Source: Streptosporangium canum
GTDB lineage: Bacteria; Actinomycetota; Actinomycetes; Streptosporangiales; Streptosporangiaceae
Reading direction: 5' to 3'
NCBI RefSeq assembly: GCF_900113865.1
Contig: NZ_FOQY01000036.1
Span: forward strand, 21,128-85,127
Length of the DNA: 64,000 nucleotides
Of the stretch, positions 31,494-38,618 are shown in pieces (the first letter of the stretch is position 1; each line of letters begins with the position of its first letter). The translations under genes and the position numbers were made by a program. Below the pieces are notes generated by a model. It was not told the origin of the DNA. It ran no database searches and saw nothing but the letters and a program-made list of their open reading frames with translations.

Positions 31494-32287
31494 CGGGCCA
31501 CCGCCAGCGGCCTGACGGGGGAACCGGTCGCGCCGACCACGGGCAGGGGGTTGACGACGAGCAGGAACTCGCGGACGCCGGAGTCGAGCAGCTCGTCCAG
31601 GCGCATGGTCTCGACGATGTTGATCCCTTCCTCCACGAGGAGCAACCGGTGCACGGGGAGCGCGGCATGGCCGCGTCCCGGGGCGACGTGCTCGAAGGCG
31701 ACGGTCTCCGCGCCCACCAGCCGAGGGTTCCGGTCGGCCAGCCACCGCCCGGCCGCCGCGCCGGGGCCGGGGACGCCGTGGGACTGGCCGGTGAAGACCT
31801 CGGGCTCCGGCCAGCGGCGCGACCAGCCGGTGCCGACCAGGACGGCTTCCCCCGGCCCGATGTCCAGCCCGGCGGCGGCCCGGTCCAGATCCTCCGGCGT
31901 GACCTCGTATCCGGCGGGCAGCGTCGCGACGCCGTGCACGGCCGCCACGTCGAGCAGGACGCCCCGGCCCACGTAGGGGGCGAAGGCGTCGATGCCCAGC
32001 GCGGAGAAGCCCCGATGGCTCTGCAGGTCCGCCGCCCGCCTGCCGCCGTGCAGCAGCCCGTCGTGGGAGACGTGCGCGAGCGCGTCGACATGGGTGCCGA
32101 CGTGCCCGCCGGTGACGATGATCTCATTGGCCGCCGAGCCGCCGTCGGCTCGGACCACGTCGCCGTGCCGGCGCTCCAGCAGCATCCGGAACGGCGGGTG
32201 GTTGGGCGACTGGGGCATGCCGGTGCTCATCGGCTGGGCCAGGTCGAACACGCGGGCGCCGGCCACCGCCTCCCAGGGTTCGCGCAT
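31490..32287 (-). CDS. Cyclase-family metal hydrolase (kynurenine formamidase-like)
   Basis: A 265-residue protein of the cyclase/arylformamidase family. The metal-binding signature is GGHVGTHVDALAHVSHDG near residue 60, with GPGEAVLVGTGW and FEHVAPGRGHAALPVH later. Members hydrolyse N-formyl groups, lactones or cyclic imides using Zn or Mn. The start at 32287 has an AAAGG site. It is the first gene of a two-gene minus-strand operon with MmgE/PrpD copy 2, divergent from the second IclR gene. In this setting it could open a lactam or imide ring. Confidence 0.86.
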   Translation of the reverse strand: MREPWEAVAGARVFDLAQPMSTGMPQSPNHPPFRMLLERRHGDVVRADGGSAANEIIVTGGHVGTHVDALAHVSHDGLLHGGRRAADLQSHRGFSALGIDAFAPYVGRGVLLDVAAVHGVATLPAGYEVTPEDLDRAAAGLDIGPGEAVLVGTGWSRRWPEPEVFTGQSHGVPGPGAAAGRWLADRNPRLVGAETVAFEHVAPGRGHAALPVHRLLLVEEGINIVETMRLDELLDSGVREFLLVVNPLPVVGATGSPVRPLAVAR

Positions 32288-32604
32288 CAGAGGGCACCTT
32301 TCGCGCGCGGCTCGTCGAGGTCTCCGGCCGGCGGCCGGGTCGCTCCCGGAGAGTCTCGCCGCCGCCGGTTCCGTGCGCCGGGCGGGGTGGCGGCGCCCGG
32401 GACGGCCTGGGCACCGGTCACGCGACCTCCGGAGGGTGTTCCAATTATCGGAAAGCTGTTCCAAACTGTACTGCGCGAGCCGGACGATGTCTCGGGTCGG
32501 ACGGCGCGGGTTTCCGGGGAATCGTGGTGAGATCTCCACGACACCGGAACCGTCACCGACCCGCCCGTGCCCGTGATCCGCGACGCAGGCGGGAAGGAGC
32601 ACCG
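32288..32604. other. Divergent cyclase/IclR intergenic region
   Basis: About 317 bases with no supported gene. It holds the promoters of the cyclase and IclR genes, the TTCC-N7-GGAA palindrome at 32439-32453, a further TGTTCC half-site just after it, and the start of a repeated ribosome-binding-site module at 32592. Confidence 0.6.
32439..32453. promoter_or_regulatory. TTCCAATTATCGGAA palindrome, candidate IclR operator
   Basis: A 15-base inverted repeat with one mismatched pair, placed between the divergent cyclase and IclR genes. Its AT-rich centre contrasts with the GC-rich surroundings. It probably serves autoregulation by the IclR protein at 32605 and control of the cyclase operon. Confidence 0.5.
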
Positions 32605-32704
32605 ATGAGCCCGTGCCCAGGGCCGGCGCCGCAGGCCGGAAGGGGCACCGATGAGCCCGTGCCCGGGAGGCCGGCGCCGCAGACCGGAAGGGGCGCCGAT
32701 GAGG
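32592..32704 (+). repeat. Tandem 46-48 bp repeats each carrying a ribosome-binding site and ATG
   Basis: A module GGAAGG(G/A)GC(A/G)CCGATGAG followed by a CCGGCGCCGC stretch begins at 32592, 32638 and 32686. Each has a Shine-Dalgarno-like GGAAGG and an ATG (32605, 32651, 32699). Because the units are 46 and 48 bases, only the first ATG is in frame with the IclR gene; the others open a competing frame. Confidence 0.75.
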
Positions 32705-33573
32705 GAGAACGCCATATGCCGACCGATATCTCCGAGCCGCCTCACCATGGCGTCGACACCTCCGAGCAGCCGCGCCGCCGCGGCTCGGAAGGCGCCAGCC
32801 AGACCGCCGCGACCGTCGAGCGCGCCGCCGACGTGCTCGTGCTGTTCGCCGATCCCGGGGCGCTCACCCTGGGCGTCACCGAGATCGCCGAGAGGCTCGG
32901 CCTGTCCAAGGCGGCCGTCCACCGCATCCTGGCCTCGCTGCGGCTGCGCGGCCTGGTCGAACTGGACGAGGAGACCCGGCGCTACTCCCTCGGCCTGACC
33001 ACGATGCGGCTCGGCCTGGCCTACCTCGACCGGCTGGACATCCGCCGCCTCGCCGCGCCCGAGCTGGCGCGCCTGTCCCGGACCCTGTCCGAGACCGCCA
33101 CGCTGTCCGTCCGCACCGGGTCCTCGCGGGTCTACGTCGACCAGGTGACGCCGGGCCGCGAGGTGATCATGTCGGTCACCCTCGGCGTCCCCTACCCGCT
33201 GCACGCGGGCGCCTCCTCCAAGGCGTTCCTGGCCTTCCTGGCCGACGAGGAGATCGACACCTACTTCAGGACGGTCCCGCTGACCCCGCTGACCGAGCGC
33301 ACGCCGGTCCGGGAGGACGTCCTGCGCGAGGATCTGGCGGCGATCCGCCGTCGCGGCTACGCGCAGTCGAACGCCGAGCGCCAGCCCGGCTCGGCCTCGG
33401 TCGCCGCCCCCGTCCTCGACCACCACGGCCGACCCGCAGGCGTCATCAGCGTGTGCGGCCCGCTGGAGCGTTTCCGGGGTGAGGCGCGGGAGTGCGCCGA
33501 AGCCCTGCTCGAAGCGACCGATCGTCTCTCGGCCCTGATGGGTCACACCTCACAAGGAAGCTCTCGGCCCTGA
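32605..33573 (+). CDS. IclR-family transcriptional regulator (island-border copy 2)
   Basis: A 322-residue IclR regulator, clearly paralogous to the one at 236-1114: LGVTEIAERLGLSKAAVHRI in the winged HTH and SVTLGVPYPLHAGASSKAFLAF in the effector domain. ATG 32605 has the best ribosome-binding site (AAGGAG), but the first ~37 residues are low-complexity sequence from a tandem repeat; ATG 32716 would give a 285-residue protein closer in size to its paralogue. A 35-base duplication at the 3' end shifts the frame and changes the C-terminal residues. It is divergent from the cyclase operon and precedes the hydantoinase gene. Confidence 0.92.
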   Translation: MSPCPGPAPQAGRGTDEPVPGRPAPQTGRGADEGERHMPTDISEPPHHGVDTSEQPRRRGSEGASQTAATVERAADVLVLFADPGALTLGVTEIAERLGLSKAAVHRILASLRLRGLVELDEETRRYSLGLTTMRLGLAYLDRLDIRRLAAPELARLSRTLSETATLSVRTGSSRVYVDQVTPGREVIMSVTLGVPYPLHAGASSKAFLAFLADEEIDTYFRTVPLTPLTERTPVREDVLREDLAAIRRRGYAQSNAERQPGSASVAAPVLDHHGRPAGVISVCGPLERFRGEARECAEALLEATDRLSALMGHTSQGSSRP

Positions 33574-33595
33574 TGGGCCACACCTCACCAGGAAG
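33526..33595 (+). repeat. 35-bp tandem duplication at the 3' end of the IclR gene
   Basis: CTCTCGGCCCTGATGGG... occurs at 33526-33560 and 33561-33595. As 35 is not a multiple of three, the second copy is read in another frame and supplies the present TGA at 33571. With a single copy the frame would end shortly after at the GGGGGTGA that now lies at 33597. Confidence 0.8.
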
Positions 33596-33602
33596 GGGGT
33601 GA

Positions 33603-33622
33603 CGGCCGGCCCCCACCGGCCG
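33603..33622 (+). promoter_or_regulatory. GC-rich hairpin between ribosome-binding site and start of the hydantoinase gene
   Basis: CGGCCGG and CCGGCCG form a perfect 7-bp stem with a 6-base loop. It lies between the purine-rich GGAAGGGGG and the ATG at 33627. Folding would bring the distant ribosome-binding site nearer to the start, or hinder initiation; either effect is inference. Confidence 0.5.
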
Positions 33623-33626
33623 CACC

Positions 33627-35039
33627 ATGACGCGATACGACCTGCTTGTAAAGAACGGCACCCTGGTCCTCCCCTACCACGGGGAGATCCGCGCCGACCT
33701 CGCCGTCTCCGGCGGCAGGATCGCCGCGCTGGGCGAGGATCTCGACGGGGCGGAGGAGGTGATCGACGCCACCGGCAAGGTCGTGCTGCCCGGCGCGGTG
33801 GACGCCCACTTCCACCTCGGGATCTATCGCGACATGGCGCTCGACGCCTTCGAGGAGACCCGCTCCTCGCTCGTGGGCGGGGCCACCACCGTGCTGTCGT
33901 ACTTCCGCACCGGCCGGCACTACCTCGACCGGACCGGCCCCTACCGGACGATCTTCCCCGAGGCGCTGGCGGCGGTCGGCGGCCGGGCCTGGACCGACTA
34001 CGGCTTCCACCTGGCCCCGATGACGGTCGAGCAGATCGAGGAGATCCCGTGGCTCGTCGCCGAGCACGGGATCACCTCCTACAAGTACTACATGTTCTAC
34101 AAGGGCTTCGACCTGGCCGCCAACAGCCGCGACGCGCGGGCCTTCACCATGGGCGACGAGTACGACCTCGGCCACCTGTTCCTCATCATGGAGAAGCTCG
34201 CCGAGGTCCAGCGCTCCCGTCCGGACCGGCGGCTGTCGCTGTCGCTCCACTGCGAGCAGTCCGAGCTGATGCGCGTGTTCATCGACCGGGTCCGCAGCAG
34301 CGGAGCCGTACAGAACCTGCGCGCCTACAGCGAAGGCCGCCCGCCGCTCACCGAGCAGGTCGCCATCGCCGAGGCCGCCGTGATCGCCGCGCACACCGGC
34401 GCGGACGTCAACTTCCTGCACCTGTCCAGCGCCGAGGCCCTCGACGCGGCGAGCCGCGTGCCGGGCAGGCGGGAGACCACGCTGCACCACCTCTGCCTGG
34501 ACCACGACGACCTCGACGCCCGAGGCGGGACCGGCGGGAAGGTCAACCCGCCGATCCGCACCCGCGACCACAACGAGGCGCTGTGGGAGGGCGTGCGCGA
34601 CGGCCGGATCGACTGGGTGGCCTCCGACCACGCCTGCTGCATGGAGGAGCACAAGGGCGACGACCTGTGGCCGGCCCACCCCGGCTTCGGTGGTACGGCG
34701 CTGCTCTACCCCGTGCTGTTCTCCGAGGGACACCTGCGCCGGGGCCTGCCCCTGTCGAGGATCGCCGAGGTCGCCTCGGCCAACCCGGCCAGGGCCTACA
34801 ACCTGTGGGGGCGCAAGGGCAGCCTGGCCGTCGGCTTCGACGCCGACCTCACCGTGGTCGACCCGTCGGCCACCAGGACCGTGACCACCGATCTGCTGCT
34901 CTCCGGCCAGGACCACTGCCCCTTCGAGGGGGTGGAGGTGACCGGCTGGCCGACGACCACGGTGGTCGGCGGCCGGATCGCCTTCCACGACGGCGAGACG
35001 GCCGGCCCGCCGTCGGGCTCCTACCTCCACCGCGGCTGA
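33627..35039 (+). CDS. Dihydropyrimidinase/hydantoinase-family cyclic amidohydrolase
   Basis: A 470-residue amidohydrolase-superfamily protein of the dihydropyrimidinase, hydantoinase, allantoinase and imidase group. The metal centre is complete: HxH in VDAHFHLG, the carbamylated-Lys region ITSYKYYMFYK, His in LSLHCEQSE, His in NFLHLSSAEA and Asp in WVASDHACC. It should hydrolyse a cyclic amide, imide or hydantoin. Imidases of this group open maleimide- and succinimide-like rings, which would fit the pyrrole-derived imides expected from bilin breakdown; that link is inference. It follows the second IclR gene on the same strand. Confidence 0.9.
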   Translation: MTRYDLLVKNGTLVLPYHGEIRADLAVSGGRIAALGEDLDGAEEVIDATGKVVLPGAVDAHFHLGIYRDMALDAFEETRSSLVGGATTVLSYFRTGRHYLDRTGPYRTIFPEALAAVGGRAWTDYGFHLAPMTVEQIEEIPWLVAEHGITSYKYYMFYKGFDLAANSRDARAFTMGDEYDLGHLFLIMEKLAEVQRSRPDRRLSLSLHCEQSELMRVFIDRVRSSGAVQNLRAYSEGRPPLTEQVAIAEAAVIAAHTGADVNFLHLSSAEALDAASRVPGRRETTLHHLCLDHDDLDARGGTGGKVNPPIRTRDHNEALWEGVRDGRIDWVASDHACCMEEHKGDDLWPAHPGFGGTALLYPVLFSEGHLRRGLPLSRIAEVASANPARAYNLWGRKGSLAVGFDADLTVVDPSATRTVTTDLLLSGQDHCPFEGVEVTGWPTTTVVGGRIAFHDGETAGPPSGSYLHRG

Positions 35040-35097
35040 CCGCGTCCCCGGCGTTTTGGCATTTGCCTAGTCCGCGTCCCTCCACTGTTGCCATAGG

Positions 35098-35112
35098 GGA
35101 ACCATTGTTTCC
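35098..35112. promoter_or_regulatory. GGAAC(C)-N3-GTTTCC palindrome upstream of the second secreted hydrolase gene
   Basis: GGAACC-ATT-GTTTCC is a 15-base inverted repeat with one mismatch and is nested inside a wider ACTGTT/AACAGT inverted repeat (about 35083-35129). It closely resembles the site at 7788-7802. The shared pattern suggests one regulator for both promoters. Confidence 0.5.
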
Positions 35113-35156
35113 AAAATCCGGGTAACAGTGTCCCGCGTGAAAGCTGGTGAAGCATC

Positions 35157-36074
35157 ATGCGCTCCTGGTCGATCAGGGTCTGCGCGATCCTCCTGATCCC
35201 GTTCCTGTTCCTCACGGCCGCCCCCGCCGGGGCCTCCGTCGACCTGTCCGCCGACCTGTCCGCACCGGGCTCGTACGCCGTCGGCTACGCCGATGTCAGC
35301 GTCTCCGCCTCCGGCCGCTCGTTCGGCGCCCGGGTCTACTACCCGGCGACCTCGGCCGGAAGCGGCACGGCCGTCGCCTCCGGGCAGTTCCCGGCGGTGG
35401 CCTTCGGCCACGGGTTCTTCCAGAGCATCAGCAAGTACGCCTCCCTCGGCGGCCACTGGGCCTCCTGGGGCACCATCACGATCATGCCGACCTCGCAGGG
35501 CGGCCTGTCACCCAGCCACGGCGCCTTCGCCGACGACCTGAACGCCGCGCTGACCTGGATAGTGGCGCAGAACACCACCGCCGGGTCGCGGTTCAACGCC
35601 CACGTGCGCACCAACCGGCTGGGACTGTCGGGTCACTCGATGGGCGGCGGCGCCAGTGTGCTGGCCGCCGCGCGCAACTCGTCGGTGCGGACGGTGACGA
35701 ACCTGGCCGCCGCCGAGACCAACCCCTCGGCCAAGGCCGCCGCGGCGACCACGGCCGTCCCCATGCAACTGGTCGCCGGTACGAACGACAGCGTCGCGGG
35801 TCCGTCGGGCCACCAGATCCCCATCTACAACGCCAAGCGCGCCCCCAAGCAACTGCGCACGATCGTCGGCGGCTTCCACTGCGGCTTCACCGACTCCGGC
35901 GGCATCGGCTGCGACAGCGGCTCGATCACCCGGGCCGCCCAGCAGGCGATCACCCGCCGGGTGACCACCGCCTGGCTGCTGTACTACCTCCACGACGACA
36001 CCGCCCAGAACGACGCGGTCTGGGGCGCCTCCGCCCAGACCGACCCGGCCGTTCAGTTCCTCGGCGTCCAGTAA
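35157..36074 (+). CDS. Secreted alpha/beta hydrolase (chlorophyllase/PET-hydrolase-like group)
   Basis: A 305-residue protein with a Sec signal (SWSIRVCAILLIPFLFLTAAPAGA). The mature enzyme shows FPAVAFGHGFFQSIS as the oxyanion region, nucleophile Ser in GLSGHSMGGGA, a likely acid in LVAGTNDSVAGPS and His in VGGFHCGF. Two Cys (FHCGFTDSGGIGC) may form a disulphide. It is similar in plan to the hydrolase at 15355 but not a close copy. Likely substrates are lipid, polymer or pigment esters. The ribosome-binding site is weak. Its end overlaps the convergent LuxR gene by 22 bases. It is the last gene I would count in the catabolic island. Confidence 0.88.
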   Translation: MRSWSIRVCAILLIPFLFLTAAPAGASVDLSADLSAPGSYAVGYADVSVSASGRSFGARVYYPATSAGSGTAVASGQFPAVAFGHGFFQSISKYASLGGHWASWGTITIMPTSQGGLSPSHGAFADDLNAALTWIVAQNTTAGSRFNAHVRTNRLGLSGHSMGGGASVLAAARNSSVRTVTNLAAAETNPSAKAAAATTAVPMQLVAGTNDSVAGPSGHQIPIYNAKRAPKQLRTIVGGFHCGFTDSGGIGCDSGSITRAAQQAITRRVTTAWLLYYLHDDTAQNDAVWGASAQTDPAVQFLGVQ

Positions 36075-36685
36075 CCGCACTCCGGCGCACCCGTCCCGGC
36101 CAGGGGCGGGTGCAGGACCGGCGGCCACACGCCGGGCACGAACAGGCCCAGCACGAACGCCCGCCCGGCCAGCGCCGACCGGCTTTCGGCGCCGAGCTTG
36201 GCGCGCAGCCGTACCAGGTGGTAGTCCACCGCCTGACGGGTCAGGTACAGCCGCCGGGCGATCTGCGCGTTGGACGCGCCCGCGGCGACCAGCCGCAGCA
36301 CCTCGCCCTGGAGCGGGCTCAGCACGGGCGCGGCGGAGGAGATCTCGTCCAGTACGGCCACCGCCCGCCACGGCAGGCCGTCCGCGCGGTGTTCGACGGA
36401 GGCGCTGACCCGGGCGCAGATCACGGCGCCGTCCCCGCGGACCAGCCGTACCCGGGTCCGGTAGACGTCCAGCCGCCCGAGGGCCAGCATCCGCCAGTGG
36501 GGCCGCTGCGCGTCGATCTCGCCGGGCGCGAGCAACTCCTCCGCCAGGACTCCGTCCAGCTCCTCGGCCGTACGGGCCACCGCCGAGCGGAAGGCGGGGT
36601 TGCTCTCCCTGACCCGGCCGAGCCCGTCCACCGCCGCGATCGGGATCCGGGCACGTTCGAAGTACACCTGATACCGGCCCTTCAT
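36053..36685 (-). CDS. PAS-LuxR type transcriptional regulator
   Basis: A 210-residue one-component regulator: a PAS-like sensor at about residues 5-115 (IPIAAVDGLGRVRESNPAF) and a LuxR/GerE HTH at about 125-185 (LSPLQGEVLRLVAAGASNAQIARRL). The HTH variant with YLTRQAVDYHLVRLRAKLG is intact. ATG 36685 is preferred as it begins directly before the PAS fold, though the frame stays open upstream to 36748. It could sense a small molecule or redox state. It is convergent with the secreted hydrolase and may or may not regulate the island. Confidence 0.82.
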   Translation of the reverse strand: MKGRYQVYFERARIPIAAVDGLGRVRESNPAFRSAVARTAEELDGVLAEELLAPGEIDAQRPHWRMLALGRLDVYRTRVRLVRGDGAVICARVSASVEHRADGLPWRAVAVLDEISSAAPVLSPLQGEVLRLVAAGASNAQIARRLYLTRQAVDYHLVRLRAKLGAESRSALAGRAFVLGLFVPGVWPPVLHPPLAGTGAPECGYWTPRN

Positions 36686-36855
36686 GACCGAACCATAGAT
36701 GACCTCCCCCGAGCGGTCCATCCATGTCACGCGGGAGCGTGGGCGCATGACTCACGGCTCACGGACTCACGGGCCGACGGCTCACGGTCACGGATCGGCC
36801 GGGGCGGGCAGGGCGGCGGCTGGTGGCGCCCGCCGCCCCGCCCGGTCCGGCATCG

Positions 36856-37560
36856 TCAGACGGCGCAGTACCCCTCGTCGTCGCAGGCGTCCCCAGCGGC
36901 TTTCACAGTCTTCACGGCCTGGCCGGTCCGCTCGGCGACCTCCTCCAGGGCGGCGAGCAGGGTGTCCTCGGGCTGCGCGCCGGAGACGGCGAACTGCCCC
37001 TCGAACAGGAACAGCGGCACGGAGCTGACACCAAGGGCACGGGCCTGGGCCAGCTCCTCCCTGACCGCCGCCGCGCCGTCCTCGCCTTCGAGATCCGCCT
37101 CGACCTCCAGCTCGGCGGCCAGCTTGGCGAGGACCTCTCGGGAGCCGACGTCGAGACCGTCGGTGAAATGGGCGCGGAAAAGGGCGTAGAGGGCCTCCTC
37201 GCCCTTGCCCTGCTCGCCGGCGAGCCGGATGAGGCGGTGCGCGTCGAAGGTGTTGGCCTGGATCGCATGGTCGAAGTCCAGTGCAAGCCCGTCCTCAGCG
37301 GCGACGCCGCTCACGCGCCCGAACATCTGCGCGGCCCGCTCGGCCCCGCCGAACTTCGCCGCCGCCCATTCGAGGGTCGGCTCACCGTTGGACTCGGCGT
37401 CCGGCGCGAGCTGGAACGGCCGCAACTCCACCTCCACCTCGCCCCCCTTGGCCCGGTAACGCTCGACGGCGCGGGCGAAGCGGGTATGGCCGATGTAACA
37501 CCAGGGACAGACGACATCTGAGTAGATTTCAACCTTCACATCACTCTGCAACGGGCTCAC
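36856..37560 (-). CDS. DsbA-family FrnE-like thiol oxidoreductase
   Basis: A 234-residue cytoplasmic DsbA-fold protein. The redox motif is SDVVCPWCYIG near residue 15, the cis-Pro loop is SSVPLFLF near 180, and an inserted helical domain lies between. FrnE-like proteins act as disulphide isomerases or glutathione-independent oxidoreductases, and some have Cys-rich tails; here two Cys close the C-terminus (DACDDEGYCAV). No signal peptide is present. It seems monocistronic. Confidence 0.9.
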   Translation of the reverse strand: MSPLQSDVKVEIYSDVVCPWCYIGHTRFARAVERYRAKGGEVEVELRPFQLAPDAESNGEPTLEWAAAKFGGAERAAQMFGRVSGVAAEDGLALDFDHAIQANTFDAHRLIRLAGEQGKGEEALYALFRAHFTDGLDVGSREVLAKLAAELEVEADLEGEDGAAAVREELAQARALGVSSVPLFLFEGQFAVSGAQPEDTLLAALEEVAERTGQAVKTVKAAGDACDDEGYCAV

Positions 37561-38087
37561 AGGACCGCTGATTCCGTGTGGAGAGGACGCTCCCGATCAA
37601 GCAGGATCCGAACGCGCCGTCACCCCACCCATTGAGATCGACTCCGGTGGCGCTCATCCGATGGAACTTGACCGCTCAGAACGCTTCTCTGCGAACTCAC
37701 GCACCACAGGCAGCCGACCGCTCACCTTGATGAGCAACAACCAGCATCCGCTCATTCAGGGAACGGCCCTGACGCGCCGTACGGGCGATCCGGTCCGTAC
37801 TGTGATCAGCGCATCACCACACAGATACTGAGCTTTCATCCGACCTTGCGGGTCTCAAACCCGAGGAACTGCCATGATGAACCTGCTGCCGCCGCAGGAG
37901 CGGCAGAGTTTATACAGGATGTGTCGGCTTCTCAGTTGAGCATTGACTCGTTCATTGGGCATGCGATGCCAGGGCGAGCCGGGATCTGGTCCACTTCACG
38001 GATAGATACGTATCTGACGCTCTCCATCGAAGATCGCATGAGGCCGGCTCAGATACACCTCGGACAACCCGCCGACTCACTACTAAT
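37561..38087. other. Non-coding or eroded stretch before the RHS island
   Basis: About 527 bases of lower GC content than the catabolic island. Only short frames occur, such as MMNLLPPQERQSLYRMCRL from 37874, which stops after about 21 codons, and none is supported. It forms the left edge of the RHS block and may hold remnants of exchanged DNA. Confidence 0.5.
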
Positions 38088-38618
38088 TCAGCAGTAATCA
38101 GCATTGACCTGCCGCCGAAACTCCTCTTCCGTGAGAACCTCTTCACCCATTTTCAACACACGACTTGTACCAGCCAGATCCCGCGACACATTATCCAACA
38201 AAAATCCGGAGCCAATAGGAGAATCATTCGTCACCTGCACCGTAACACTAATCATGTGCGGCAAAGGTGAATTCAGCGGGGTTTCTTGTTTCGCAAAACC
38301 ACGCACATCCCCTAAAATTATCTTCCCGTTCTGCTCCTCGGATCGGGTTGGCTGCGACACTTTCCATACCGGACGCTCCGTCTGATGGTCCACGACCTCA
38401 AAGGAGGAGACCCTTTCCCCCCCGCACAGTGGAACCACGAACCTAAGCTGCCCGTCGGCCGTACGACCGATTCCAACAGGCCTTGGGAGATCATCCCCAA
38501 GCGGTGGCCTGCATGCCACAAACAGTAACAAGCAGGGTAAGAGGATAAGCATCCTGGTTGAGAATTTCCATCGTCGAAATCTGCTGAAATTAATCATTTT
38601 TTTCCCGTCAGCAGCCAT
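38088..38618 (-). CDS. Small lipoprotein encoded behind the RHS protein, possible immunity protein
   Basis: A 176-residue protein with a lipoprotein signal: basic FSRFRRWKFSTR, hydrophobic MLILLPCLLLF and lipobox FVAC near residue 35. The rest is a globular, mostly beta domain of no family I recognise. The start at 38618 (GAAGGG site) overlaps the end of the RHS gene by 11 bases, so the two are co-translated; ATG 38597 is an alternative. The base composition is low in GC like the RHS tip. RHS toxins are normally followed by a cognate immunity gene, so an immunity role at the outer face of the membrane is likely by position only. Confidence 0.75.
   Translation of the reverse strand: MAADGKKMINFSRFRRWKFSTRMLILLPCLLLFVACRPPLGDDLPRPVGIGRTADGQLRFVVPLCGGERVSSFEVVDHQTERPVWKVSQPTRSEEQNGKIILGDVRGFAKQETPLNSPLPHMISVTVQVTNDSPIGSGFLLDNVSRDLAGTSRVLKMGEEVLTEEEFRRQVNADYC

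Noticed and set aside
37850..37868. CGGGT-CTCAA-ACCCG hairpin resembling a T arm
   Set aside because: The loop is the wrong size and sequence and there is no D arm, anticodon arm or acceptor stem around it, so it is not a tRNA.
37846..38097. An 83-codon plus-strand frame beside the lipoprotein gene
   Set aside because: There is no ribosome-binding site, no recognisable motif, and it overlaps the convergent lipoprotein gene end.
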